From Bradyrhizobium sp. NAS80.1 (GTDB lineage: Bacteria; Pseudomonadota; Alphaproteobacteria; Rhizobiales; Xanthobacteraceae), in contig NZ_LGHL01000115.1 in NCBI RefSeq assembly GCF_001908205.1, forward strand, positions 1 to 35,138: 35,138 nucleotides of DNA. Reading direction: 5' to 3'. This document shows positions 16,793 to 25,366 of this stretch, piece after piece (within the stretch, counting starts at the first letter, position 1; each line of letters opens with the position of its first letter). The translations under genes were made by a program, and so were the position numbers. Under the pieces are notes generated by a model. The model had not been told where the DNA came from. It did no database searches and was given only the letters and a program-made list of their open reading frames with translations.

Positions 16793-17566
16793 ATGGGCAA
16801 AACTGTGCTCGTAACTGGTGCCGCGACCGGATTCGGACGGGGGGCGGCACTCGGTCTGGCCGAGAGAGGGCATCGAGTGATCGCTGGCTGCCAAATTTGG
16901 CCTCAGGTTTGGGAACTGCGGCAGGCCGCGCAATCGGGTGGGCTCGCACTGGACGTCATAAAACTTGATGTGCTCAACGAGATCGACCGAGGAAACGTGT
17001 TCGGGCGTGAGATCGACGTTCTGTTCAACAATGCCGGCATCATGGAATCGGGGCCTATGGCAGAGATTCCCATGTCGGTTTTCCGATCAGTATTCGAGAC
17101 CAATGTCTTTGCCGCGCTTGCATTGGCGCAGGGCTTCGCGCGGGCAATGGTGAGGCGTGGGGCTGGACGAATTGTCTGGACGTCGTCGGTCGCGGGACTG
17201 GTGAAGGTGCCGTTTGATGGTGCTTATGCGGCCTCCAAACACGCGGTGGAAGCCATATGTTCGGCAATGCGCGAAGAATTGGAGCCCTATGGTGTCGAGG
17301 TCCTGACAGTTAATCCGGGTGCTTATCGCACGGGCTTTAACGACACTGGCATGGAAAGCATGGATCAGTGGTGGGGGCAGGGTGAACGGGTGATTGACCA
17401 CTGGCCGGTGCGCAAGCTGACCCGCCAGCACGATCCGGCCGAGATGATTGCGGCGATCATCGAAGTAATTGAAGCGGAGCATCCGCGTTACCGGACCGTT
17501 CGCCCAGGAACTGCCGAGGAGATGGCACGCAAGGAGCAGGAGGCCGAATGGGATCTCCAGATCTGA
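16793..17566 (+). CDS. Short-chain dehydrogenase/reductase (SDR)
   Basis: NAD(P)-dependent oxidoreductase of classical SDR type, 257 residues. The cofactor motif TGAATGFG is at about residues 8-15, the NNAG motif near 82, a Ser in WTSSVAG near 125 and the catalytic YAASK near 144-148; the PG turn follows in NPGAYRTGF. ATG 16793 has AAGGAG about seven bases upstream. Its last codons overlap the start of the GMC-type gene by 19 bases, so the two form an operon, probably oxidising an alcohol substrate in two ways or in sequence. Substrate not deducible. Confidence 0.9.
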   Translation: MGKTVLVTGAATGFGRGAALGLAERGHRVIAGCQIWPQVWELRQAAQSGGLALDVIKLDVLNEIDRGNVFGREIDVLFNNAGIMESGPMAEIPMSVFRSVFETNVFAALALAQGFARAMVRRGAGRIVWTSSVAGLVKVPFDGAYAASKHAVEAICSAMREELEPYGVEVLTVNPGAYRTGFNDTGMESMDQWWGQGERVIDHWPVRKLTRQHDPAEMIAAIIEVIEAEHPRYRTVRPGTAEEMARKEQEAEWDLQI

Positions 17567-19381
17567 ACGGACAGGCAACGCATGACTTCATTGTCGTCGG
17601 ATCCGGCGCCGGTGGCGGGCCACTGGCGGCCAACCTGACTGAGGCAGGCTTCTCTGTCCTGCTGCTTGAGGCCGGCGACGAACACATATGCCCTTATTAC
17701 CAGGTTCCGATTATGCAGGCCCGCGCCAGCGAGGACGCGGACATGCGTTGGGACTTCTTTGTCTGGCATTATGCCGACCGTGATAAGCGCGAGCGCGATC
17801 CGAAATATGTCGAGAAAGAGGACGGCATCCTCTATCCGCGCGGGGCTACGCTGGGCGGTTCGACCGCAATCAGCGCCATGATCACGCTGTATCCGAGCAA
17901 TTCTGACTGGGAATACCTCGCCAGCCTGACCGGAGACGACGACTGGAGTCCCGACGCCATGCGCCGCCGGTTCGAACGGCTCGAGTCATGGCGCGGGCCC
18001 GACCCCGATCCCGCCCATCCAACCCGGCCCGGCGACGGCTCGCACCACGGCTATAATGGCTGGCTTCCAATCAGTCGCGCCAATCCAAAGATTGCCTCGC
18101 GCGAGCCGTGGTTTCTGGAGATAATCAACGCAATCGACGCTGAGAGCCGAGCCACTTACCACACCCCTGAGGATGTGGTCCTGCCGAACGACCCCAATGA
18201 CTCGCGCTTTGTCGAGAATCGGGGTGAGGGCATGATCCTGGTCCCCGTCGCAGTGGGCGATGGCAACCGCCACGGCTCGCGCGAGCGCATCCTCGCGGCG
18301 CAGCGCAAGCGCCCGGACAAACTGGAGATCCGCCCCCCACTCGCTGGTGTCCGAAGTGCTCTTCGAGGGCGATCGCGCTGTCGGCGTGGCTTACCTCTCC
18401 GGCGCACGCCTCTACATGGGAGACCCGAATGCAGCCGACGCACATGGCCCTGGCTCTCCCCAGAAGGCCTATGCTCGGCGCGAGGTGATCCTCGCCGGCG
18501 GGGCATACAACACGCCTCAGATTCTGATGCTGTCGGGCATCGGCCCTCGGGCCGAGCTTGAGCGTCACGGTATCGCCGTGCGTCTCGATCGGCCCGGTGT
18601 GGGCGCCAACCTACATGATCGCTATGAGGTTTGCGTGGTCCATCGGATGATCCACGACTACGCGATCTTCAAAGATCAGACGCTGAACGTGCCGGGTCGT
18701 GACGGCAAGGGCGACGGTCTTTTTGTGGAGTGGGACAAAGACCGGGGTGGCCCATACAGCACCAACGGCTCGTTGGCGGCTTTCGTCGCCCGATCTAGCG
18801 TCGCGGGAGTAGATCCGGACCTATACGTCATGGCGCTGCCAATAGATTTCCACGGCTACTATCCAGGCTATGCGGCCGAAGCCGCACTCAAGCATGACCG
18901 GCTGACCTTGCTGGTGCTCAAGGCCCATACCCAGAACCGTGGCGGCACGATAACGCTGGTGAGCACCGACCCGCGAGACCGGCCTCTGATCGATTTCCGT
19001 TATTTCGAGGAAGGCACCGACGTCGAGGGGAAGGATATGCAGGGCGTGCTGGACGGCATTGCCCTTGCCCGGCGGATCGCCGCTCGTTTGAGCAGCATCA
19101 TAGCCGACGAGGTGATACCCGGCAGGAACACCGATGAGCAGGGACTGCGCGACTGGGTGCACAACAACGCTTGGGGACATCATGCCTCCTGCACCTGCAA
19201 GATCGGCGCTGCGGATGATTCGCAGGCGGTGCTCGATGGCGATTTCCGGGTGCGAGGCGTGCATGGTCTGCGCGTCGTGGATGCCAGCGTCTTTCCACGT
19301 ATCCCTGCCATTTTCGTCTGCAGCGCGGTCTACATGGTGAGCGAGCGCGCGAGCGATGTGATCATCGCACAGAATAGATAG
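17548..19381 (+). pseudogene. GMC-family FAD oxidoreductase, frameshifted at a poly-C run
   Basis: Choline-dehydrogenase/glucose-oxidase-like flavoprotein. The N-terminal FAD motif is VVGSGAGGGPLAANL, with LLLEAGDEH and the second FAD signature GATLGGSTAISAM near residue 100. Coding is in one frame to about 18332; the run CCCCCC (18333-18338) shifts it, and a second frame carries HSLVSEVLFEGDRAVGVAYL, then VILAGGAYNTPQILMLSGIG and the catalytic end HHASCTCKIG and DASVFPRIPA. Removing one C restores a single frame of about 610 residues with all motifs. It could be a recent pseudogene, a sequencing error in the homopolymer, or slipped-strand switching. GTG/ATG choices aside, ATG 17548 overlaps the SDR end. 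Confidence 0.82.
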
Positions 19382-19865
19382 TTGTGAGTGCAATTGGTTG
19401 AGTAACGTACCTCCGGCAACCCGTAGCGAATGTTCTCTGACCGAGGGAGTCCATTGCGCCTCCACATGTTGTCTTCGGAGATCTTTCTCGCGTATCATTG
19501 CAACTTTGTCGTTCCACTTCTCACTGAGTGGTAAATCCTCGATCGGGCCTTCATAGTGTTGCTCTGGTCGCCAGCGAGAGTCCCGATCGTAAAAGGATTC
19601 GCTAGTATGTCCGCAAATTTCGATGAGCGCGCCCTACCTTCAGATAGGTGACAAATATGTGCGAGAGAGAGCATAGTTCATAGTGTTCGATGAAAGGGTT
19701 AGAGCGCAAGAAGAGGGCACTCTCCAGTCGCTAACCTATCGATGAGTTGCCAAGTTGATGTCCTCGCGATTTGCTCTGTCAAGCGCGCCATGAGCGCGTC
19801 AGTGGTGGCGCTTGCCAGACATTCAACGTTGGACTTCTCGCTTGGAATTTCGGGGTGGAGGAAAA
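19382..19865. other. No recognisable gene
   Basis: About 480 bp after the GMC gene. Stops occur in all frames at short intervals, and base composition is less GC-rich than in the neighbouring genes. No strong hairpin or family-like peptide was seen. Confidence 0.4.
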
Positions 19866-20093
19866 ATGCCTACACGCCGCACAGTCGTTCAGGCTGCAGG
19901 AGTAACGTTGGTCGCAATGGCATCGCAGGCAGCGTTCGGCACATCGAACAGAGCTTTCGCAAAGCCTTACACTGGTCCGCACGAGTTGCCGCGCAGCCTC
20001 ATTCTACTTCAGATGAAGCAGGCCGATGGCAACGAAACGCGTGGAGTCAAAAACAAAAGGCGGCAGTACTCGACTGCCCCCAACCTCAGCTGA
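19866..20093 (+). pseudogene. Truncated protein with Tat-like signal peptide
   Basis: ATG 19866 after GGAGGAAAA encodes MPTRRTVVQAAGVTLVAMAS and then QAAFGTSNRAFAKP, a good twin-arginine leader (RRTVVQ, hydrophobic core, cleavage near AFA). The following 40 residues have no recognisable domain and the frame ends after 75 codons. Most likely the 5' stub of an exported enzyme whose body has been lost. The ribosome site is intact, so the stub might still be translated. Confidence 0.45.
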
Positions 20094-20239
20094 AGGAAAT
20101 TCGCAGATGGCCAGCGGCTTTGTCATCACCGAAGGCAGCGCCGAGTTCTTCTGCGAGGACTGCGGTTCGAAGCCCTCCACACGATCGATACAGCCGACTT
20201 GTTTCGCTTAATTTATGGCAACAGGTGGAGGAAGCCATC

Positions 20240-20343
20240 ATGAGCTATTCGAACTACGAATGCTTTCAGCTTAGGCGCGATTCCGGCGTAGCCGTCATGA
20301 CATCAATCATCCCCCCATAAATCTCCTGGATGAGGTGCTTTCC
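20240..20343 (+). pseudogene. Enoyl-CoA hydratase-like N-terminal stub
   Basis: ATG 20240 follows GGAGG and reads MSYSNYECFQLRRDSGVAVM, the typical first strand of enoyl-CoA hydratase/isomerase proteins. A small shift near 20310 leads to HPPINLLDEVLSEE, which matches the next family block (xxPPxNxLxxxxxxE). From about 20343 the sequence switches to an EAL-type protein. Only about 35 residues remain. Confidence 0.5.
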
Positions 20344-21247
20344 GAAGAATATCTTGCCAAGCAGGAGGGCAAGAACGATATCCGGTTTTTCTCCAAGGAG
20401 ATCATGACGCACTCTGCCGATCGTTTGATGATGGAAGCGGGCCTGCGGCATGCCCTGCATCGAAACGAGTTGTGCCTCCACTATCAGCCGAAGCTGGACG
20501 TAGCGACAGGACAAATCGTAGGCGTGGAGGCCCTGTTTCCCTGGAATCATCCGGTTCTGGAATTGCTGTCTCCCTTGCGGTTCATTGCGCTCACCGAGGG
20601 GACCGGCCTGATCGTCCCGATTGGCCGTTGAGTCATGAGTACGGCCTGCGAACAGAATGTGGCTTGGCAAAGCGACGGGCTTCCTCCGCTTTCGATTGCC
20701 GTCAATGCGTCGCCGCGGCAGTTCGCGGACGAGAACTTGTTGCGGGATATCGACGATGCGCTGCGGGTGAGCGGCATGGATCCCGGCCTCCTGCAGATCG
20801 AGATCACCGAGAGCATGGTCATGCTCAATGTCGAGCGAGCAGTCCGGTCCCTGGATGCGATCCAGAGCCGGGGTGTGCGCCTCGCCATCGATGATTTCGG
20901 AACCGGGTATTCATCGATGTCTGTGATGAAGCGATTCCCATTCGACACGTTCAAGATCGATCGATCGTTCGTTCGTGAGCTGCCAGAAAACTCCGAGGAT
21001 AAGGCCATCGCGCAGGCCTTCGTCGATATGGGCAAGGCACTCGGGTTGACGATCGTTGCCGAAGGGGTTGAACCAGTGAGCAGCACGAATTTCTGCGCGA
21101 CCTCGCTTGCGACGAAATACAGGGATTCCTGATGAGCAAGCCCACGTTTCCGCCGACCGCATCGCCGAGCTCATGCGGTCGCCCGTTGTTGTCGCACCGG
21201 CACTTCAGCCGGAGAGTGAACCTTCACTCAGCGGGGCGGCGACATGA
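20344..21247 (+). pseudogene. EAL-domain (c-di-GMP phosphodiesterase) gene, disrupted
   Basis: Begins abruptly inside the GGDEF-EAL linker (AKQEGKNDIRFFSKEIMTHS) with no start of its own. The EAL domain follows: LHYQPKLDVATGQIVGVEAL, with PW in place of the usual RW. A TGA at 20629-20631 stands where Trp is expected (PIGR-W-VM), and the same frame then continues VNASPRQFAD, IEITESMVM, DDFGTGYSSM, FKIDRSFV and AEGVE. Near 21075 a frameshift gives EFLRDLACDEIQGFLMSKPT. A second, near 21150, gives ADRIAELMRSP and the tail ending at 21247. Three lesions plus loss of the N-terminus make it dead as a full enzyme. It lies just before an intact GGDEF-EAL gene. Confidence 0.8.
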
Positions 21248-21516
21248 TCAGACGCCGGCGTCACGCGCAAGTGAGGCGCCATTTGGGGCTTGGGCCCGGT
21301 ATTACGAGCTCAACAACAAATGCGATTGTACCCTCGGCGTCATCACTGGGCGGACGCCAGTGGGTCCGCGAAACGCCGCTGGATGACAGGCTCCGCGTCA
21401 AGACCCGGTAATCCAGCTCTACGGCCCGCCGTGTGGGGCACTGGATTAAGCGGTCGTTAAGCCTGCAAGCAGACGCTTCCATAGATCAACCAGTCGTTGA
21501 GGTGCCTTTGTCTTAG

Positions 21517-23631
21517 ATGGAAGGCTCGTTCACGAAGGGCCCTCTTTCGATGATGTCTCTCGCAGCCGCCTTGATCTATTGGGTCATCATAGCCCTGTGG
21601 CTTGCGGTCTTCGCCGCAATGAGCGTCGCCTACATCCGCAATCCGCGGACATTCGGGACCGTGCGACTGCTCTTGTCGGTGCTCGTCATCGATACGACGC
21701 GTAACATCGCCGAGAATTTCTATTTCGGGATATATTTCGGAGGACAGTACGGTTTGCTCCCGAGTTCGCTGGTGTCCATTCTTGGCGATCCAAGCTATCT
21801 CGTCATTCCGAAAGTGCTGAACGTGATAGCGGCTCTGGCCGTTCTCGGCTTGCTTGTGTTTCGGTGGCTTCCGTTGGCTGCCAGGGAGAGAGCAAAGGCC
21901 GACGCCGATTTCCGCCTTCAGGCGGACGCGTTAAGCCAGGAAACACGCGAACGACAACGCCTCTTCGACACCTCGCTGGACCTCATCCTCGTCACCGATC
22001 CAAATGGAATCTTCATTCGGGTCAGTCCCAGTTCGTTCGCCATCGTGGGGTACCGGCCGGAGGAGATGATCGGTCGAAACGGTACGGACTTCATTTACCT
22101 TGAAGATTTGGACGGCATTCGAAGGGAGATGAAGCTAGGGCGACAGAGCGGCCAGGGCACACGAAATTTTGAGACGCGGTACGTCCACAAGAACGGCGCC
22201 ATCATTTCTCTGGCCTGGTCTGGTGTGTGGTCTGAGCCTGAGCAGAAGTACTTCCTAATTGGTCGTGATGTAACTGAGCGAAAGATCGCAGAGGAGAAGT
22301 TGCAGCGGCTCGCGCATTACGACCAGTTGACGGGGCTTCCCAATCGCACCAGTCTCAATGAAGATCTCGAGGAAATCTTCGCTGACCTCGATGCCCGTTC
22401 GGTATCGATTGCGATATTCGATCTCGATGGTTTCAAGGACATAAATGATACGCTCGGCCACACCATTGGCGATAAACTGCTCGAAATGGTTGCCGACCGC
22501 GCGGCTGCCGGCGCAGCAGGGCGGCGCGTGTACCGGCTCGGCGGCGATGAATTTGTTTTGACGCTGCCTGACTGCGGAGATCCGCTTGTCGCAATTCAAG
22601 CCGTCAAAGTCATGTTCGGCCGCCTGACCGAGTGCTTTGAAGTCGAGGGCCACAGACTATTTGTTGCCGCCAGCGCAGGCGTTGCCGTGGCGCCGGCGCA
22701 CGGGGCCACCATAGACGAGCTGGTCGCCAATGCCGACCTTGCCCTGTACGACGCTAAGAATGCCGGGGGACGAATGCCTCGACTGTTTGTCCCGACGCTG
22801 CGCGCCAAAGCAAGCGCCCGGCGTGAGCTGGAGGGCGAGCTGCGCCGCGCCTGCATTAATCATGAGTTCGTGCTGCATTTTCAACCTCAGGTCCGTTCCA
22901 GCGACCGGACGATTGTCGGGGTGGAAGCCCTCCTCCGCTGGCAACATCCGGACAAGGGCCTTTTGGCGCCCGCCGCCTTTATCGATGTTCTGTCGGAGAG
23001 CGCCGTTGCCCTTGAAGTGAGCCGATGGATACTGACAGCTGCCTGCCAGGTCGCCGCTTCGTGGCGGAGGCAGGGAATATCCGGCCTTCGCATCGGCGTG
23101 AATCTCTTTGCTGTCCAGTTCCGGCACGGCACCCTGCTCGACGATGTAGAGGTGGCGTTGAACGAGAGCGGATTGCCGGCGGATGCTCTGGAACTGGAAG
23201 TGACGGAAAACATTGCTCTTAGAAATGACGAGACGATCATCGCGTCTCTTCAGCAATTGCGTGCGAAGGGGATCGGCATTGCGTTCGACGATTTCGGCAC
23301 AGGCTACGCGTCGTTGAGCTGCCTGACGAGATTCCCGCTTACGCGAATCAAGATCGATCGCAGCTTTATAAAGAATATAACGGAGCAATCGGGCGCCGAG
23401 GATGCTGCGATCGTGCGATCCATTATCGCCATGGCGCGAAATCTGAAGCTTGAGGTTACCGCAGAAGGCGTCGAGACAGCCGCTCAGGAAGCCCTGCTGG
23501 CGGCGGAGGGCTGCAATGAGCTTCAGGGATTTCGCTTTTCAAAGCCGCTTCCGGCGAAGACGTTCGAGATGTTCGCGTCTTCATATCGAGAGATGACCAC
23601 GGAAGAACGGGCTACTGGTGCAGCGAGCTGA
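21517..23631 (+). CDS. Membrane PAS-GGDEF-EAL protein, c-di-GMP turnover
   Basis: Bifunctional-type signalling protein of 704 residues. N-terminal hydrophobic helices (about residues 15-40 and, after a loop, 95-118) place it in the inner membrane. A PAS sensor domain follows (about 150-265, with LILVTDPNGIFIRVSPS and GRDVTERK), then a GGDEF domain with LTGLPNR and an intact LGGDEF near residue 350. The EAL domain has intact GVEALLRW, LEVTENIAL, DDFGTGYASL, KIDRSF and AEGVET. No RxxD inhibitory site is visible just before GGDEF, so product inhibition may be lacking. Both catalytic motifs look functional. The start at 21517 has a poor ribosome site; ATG 21550 or 21553 is possible. Confidence 0.88.
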   Translation: MEGSFTKGPLSMMSLAAALIYWVIIALWLAVFAAMSVAYIRNPRTFGTVRLLLSVLVIDTTRNIAENFYFGIYFGGQYGLLPSSLVSILGDPSYLVIPKVLNVIAALAVLGLLVFRWLPLAARERAKADADFRLQADALSQETRERQRLFDTSLDLILVTDPNGIFIRVSPSSFAIVGYRPEEMIGRNGTDFIYLEDLDGIRREMKLGRQSGQGTRNFETRYVHKNGAIISLAWSGVWSEPEQKYFLIGRDVTERKIAEEKLQRLAHYDQLTGLPNRTSLNEDLEEIFADLDARSVSIAIFDLDGFKDINDTLGHTIGDKLLEMVADRAAAGAAGRRVYRLGGDEFVLTLPDCGDPLVAIQAVKVMFGRLTECFEVEGHRLFVAASAGVAVAPAHGATIDELVANADLALYDAKNAGGRMPRLFVPTLRAKASARRELEGELRRACINHEFVLHFQPQVRSSDRTIVGVEALLRWQHPDKGLLAPAAFIDVLSESAVALEVSRWILTAACQVAASWRRQGISGLRIGVNLFAVQFRHGTLLDDVEVALNESGLPADALELEVTENIALRNDETIIASLQQLRAKGIGIAFDDFGTGYASLSCLTRFPLTRIKIDRSFIKNITEQSGAEDAAIVRSIIAMARNLKLEVTAEGVETAAQEALLAAEGCNELQGFRFSKPLPAKTFEMFASSYREMTTEERATGAAS

Positions 23632-24313
23632 CTTAGCCCGCTATGGTGGTCGCGGCTGGTGCGTTGTCTACTCCCCACTATGTCGACAGAAAAACAACGC
23701 TCGGACATATAAGCGCGAACCAAACTAAGTAAACCTGTCCGGCGTTTGATTGCCAGAACCTTTCGTCTGCCGCCTGCGATGCGGGCCTGTCTCTATGCTG
23801 CGGCGTTTGTGTCAACGACCGGAAGCAAGGCGAGGCAGGTCGAATTGAATTCGCTATCGACATTGCCCGCAGCCCCGTCGCTCTCAGGTCTCTCTGGACC
23901 GATCTTCCGCTTGCCTATTTGGAAACGACTGCCAAGCTACTAAAATTGCTGGAGCGTCGTTTCGGCCTTTCTTCCAAATGCGCCCTGGAGTCATTAAATA
24001 ATCGAGTTGATTTTGATTCCGCCGACGCCAATTACCATCAAATAGATACCATTGGCGAATGTCGGTATCGGTGGTTGCGCCCCTCCGCTACCACCCCCGC
24101 GCTCCTATACCGTTGAGCTCAAGATTCCTGCCGCCGTCGTCAGACTGAGAACGGACTTGCAACGGCGCAAAGAGATCGCAAAGAGTTGGACGGTCTTGAG
24201 GTGAACAGAGTGCGAAGCGATTACACTCGTTTTCAATTTGTACCATGACTTGGACTTGGCCGTGGTGCAGCGTTCGGGACGCGATGCTTGCTCGCGTTAG
24301 GTAGTGCGCCAAG
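23632..24313. other. No recognisable gene
   Basis: About 680 bp between the GGDEF-EAL gene and the convergent ferritin-like gene. Several frames of 60-85 codons exist but none has a good ribosome site, a family-like motif or the codon pattern of the neighbours. No clear bidirectional terminator was noticed. Confidence 0.4.
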
Positions 24314-25366
24314 TCATTCAGTCCACTCGAAGCTTGGGCAGCCGACAAGGTTGCTATCCTCGCCGCAGGGGATCTTCATCATCTCGTGCGCGATCGGCGT
24401 CAGCTCATGCATGCTGTCCATGATCGCCGTGTACAGTGTCTTCGGCGTCCCGTTCAGCGCTTCGCGCAGTTGAACCAGCATGGCCGTATAGCGCTGGTTG
24501 AAGGAATGGTTCAGGCTCGCAAGCTTGCTTCCCGTGGCGAAGTCACGTCCGCGCGGGTTGGGCTTGATCGGATAGACCGCGGAATAATCCACGGCGATGA
24601 CAGCACCCGTCGGCGGGCGCTGGGGATCATCCGTATCCTGATAGCGCCGTCCGTAGGCGATTTCGCTAAAGCGGTAGTAGTGTCCCATCTTCATCGGCAT
24701 TCCCAGTGACGCGGCCCTTCCATCGGCCAGTATTGACCACGCGGCTTCGCCCTGGGAAATAACCAAATCGAGCGCTTCCTTTGCACTCACAAGATCGTGG
24801 ACCGCGACGATGTCTCCACCCGATGACCAATAGTAGTCCTTGGAAATTTGATTTGCGGGATCGCCGGTGAAGATGCCATCCGCTGTCGATTGATCGAGCT
24901 GCTCGAGGAGCGCAACGATCCGCGAATAGAACTCCCCGATCGTTAGCGCCGGCACCTTGATCTTGTGGGCCATCAGCTCGGCCTGCGGCCGTAGACGTTG
25001 CGGCTCCTCGATCTTTCGGAAGGTCTCGATCACATCCGCGCTGAACGCCGCCAGGTTGATCGGAAATTGGCGGTCTGCGAATTGCTCGCCCTCGAACATC
25101 ATTTGCAGCGGGTATTGCGGCGTGGCCTGCCGATCGATGCTAGGATGACCGCCCACGGCATTCATCACGTTCGCCACGAGCGCCATGTGCAACATCTCCT
25201 CGATCATCACGCTGCGAATGAGCTCGGCGGGTTCTCTGTTGGAGGGCAGCTGTATGGAAAGGAGCGCGACAAGGTAGGGCGGTATCGTTGCGAGTTCGAG
25301 CTCTAGCGCCGTTTGTAGCCACGTAAGCAGCGTGCCTTTGTCAGGTTGGGCGGCAACATTGTTCAC
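24314..25366 (-). CDS. Ferritin-like (VioB / iminophenyl-pyruvate-dimer-synthase type) domain protein
   Basis: 350-residue protein with the ferritin-like domain found at the N-terminus of VioB/RebD-type enzymes. Helix one carries LELATIPPYLVALLS (about residues 22-36), the domain signature, and the next metal-type motif is MIEEMLHMALVANVMNAVGG (about 53-72). Later conserved-looking parts are GEFYSRIVALLEQL near 155 and a C-terminal helix with YTAMLVQLREAL. It lacks the large haem domain of true VioB, so chromopyrrolic-acid-type chemistry is not implied; a di-iron or oxidative role is inference. ATG 25366 overlaps the GMC stop (ATGA), so it is the last gene of a minus-strand operon. Confidence 0.78.
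   Translation of the reverse strand: MNNVAAQPDKGTLLTWLQTALELELATIPPYLVALLSIQLPSNREPAELIRSVMIEEMLHMALVANVMNAVGGHPSIDRQATPQYPLQMMFEGEQFADRQFPINLAAFSADVIETFRKIEEPQRLRPQAELMAHKIKVPALTIGEFYSRIVALLEQLDQSTADGIFTGDPANQISKDYYWSSGGDIVAVHDLVSAKEALDLVISQGEAAWSILADGRAASLGMPMKMGHYYRFSEIAYGRRYQDTDDPQRPPTGAVIAVDYSAVYPIKPNPRGRDFATGSKLASLNHSFNQRYTAMLVQLREALNGTPKTLYTAIMDSMHELTPIAHEMMKIPCGEDSNLVGCPSFEWTE

Noticed and set aside
24314..25366. Naming the ferritin-like gene vioB
   Set aside because: Only the N-terminal ferritin-like domain is present; the large haem domain of VioB/RebD is absent, so violacein-type biosynthesis is not supported.
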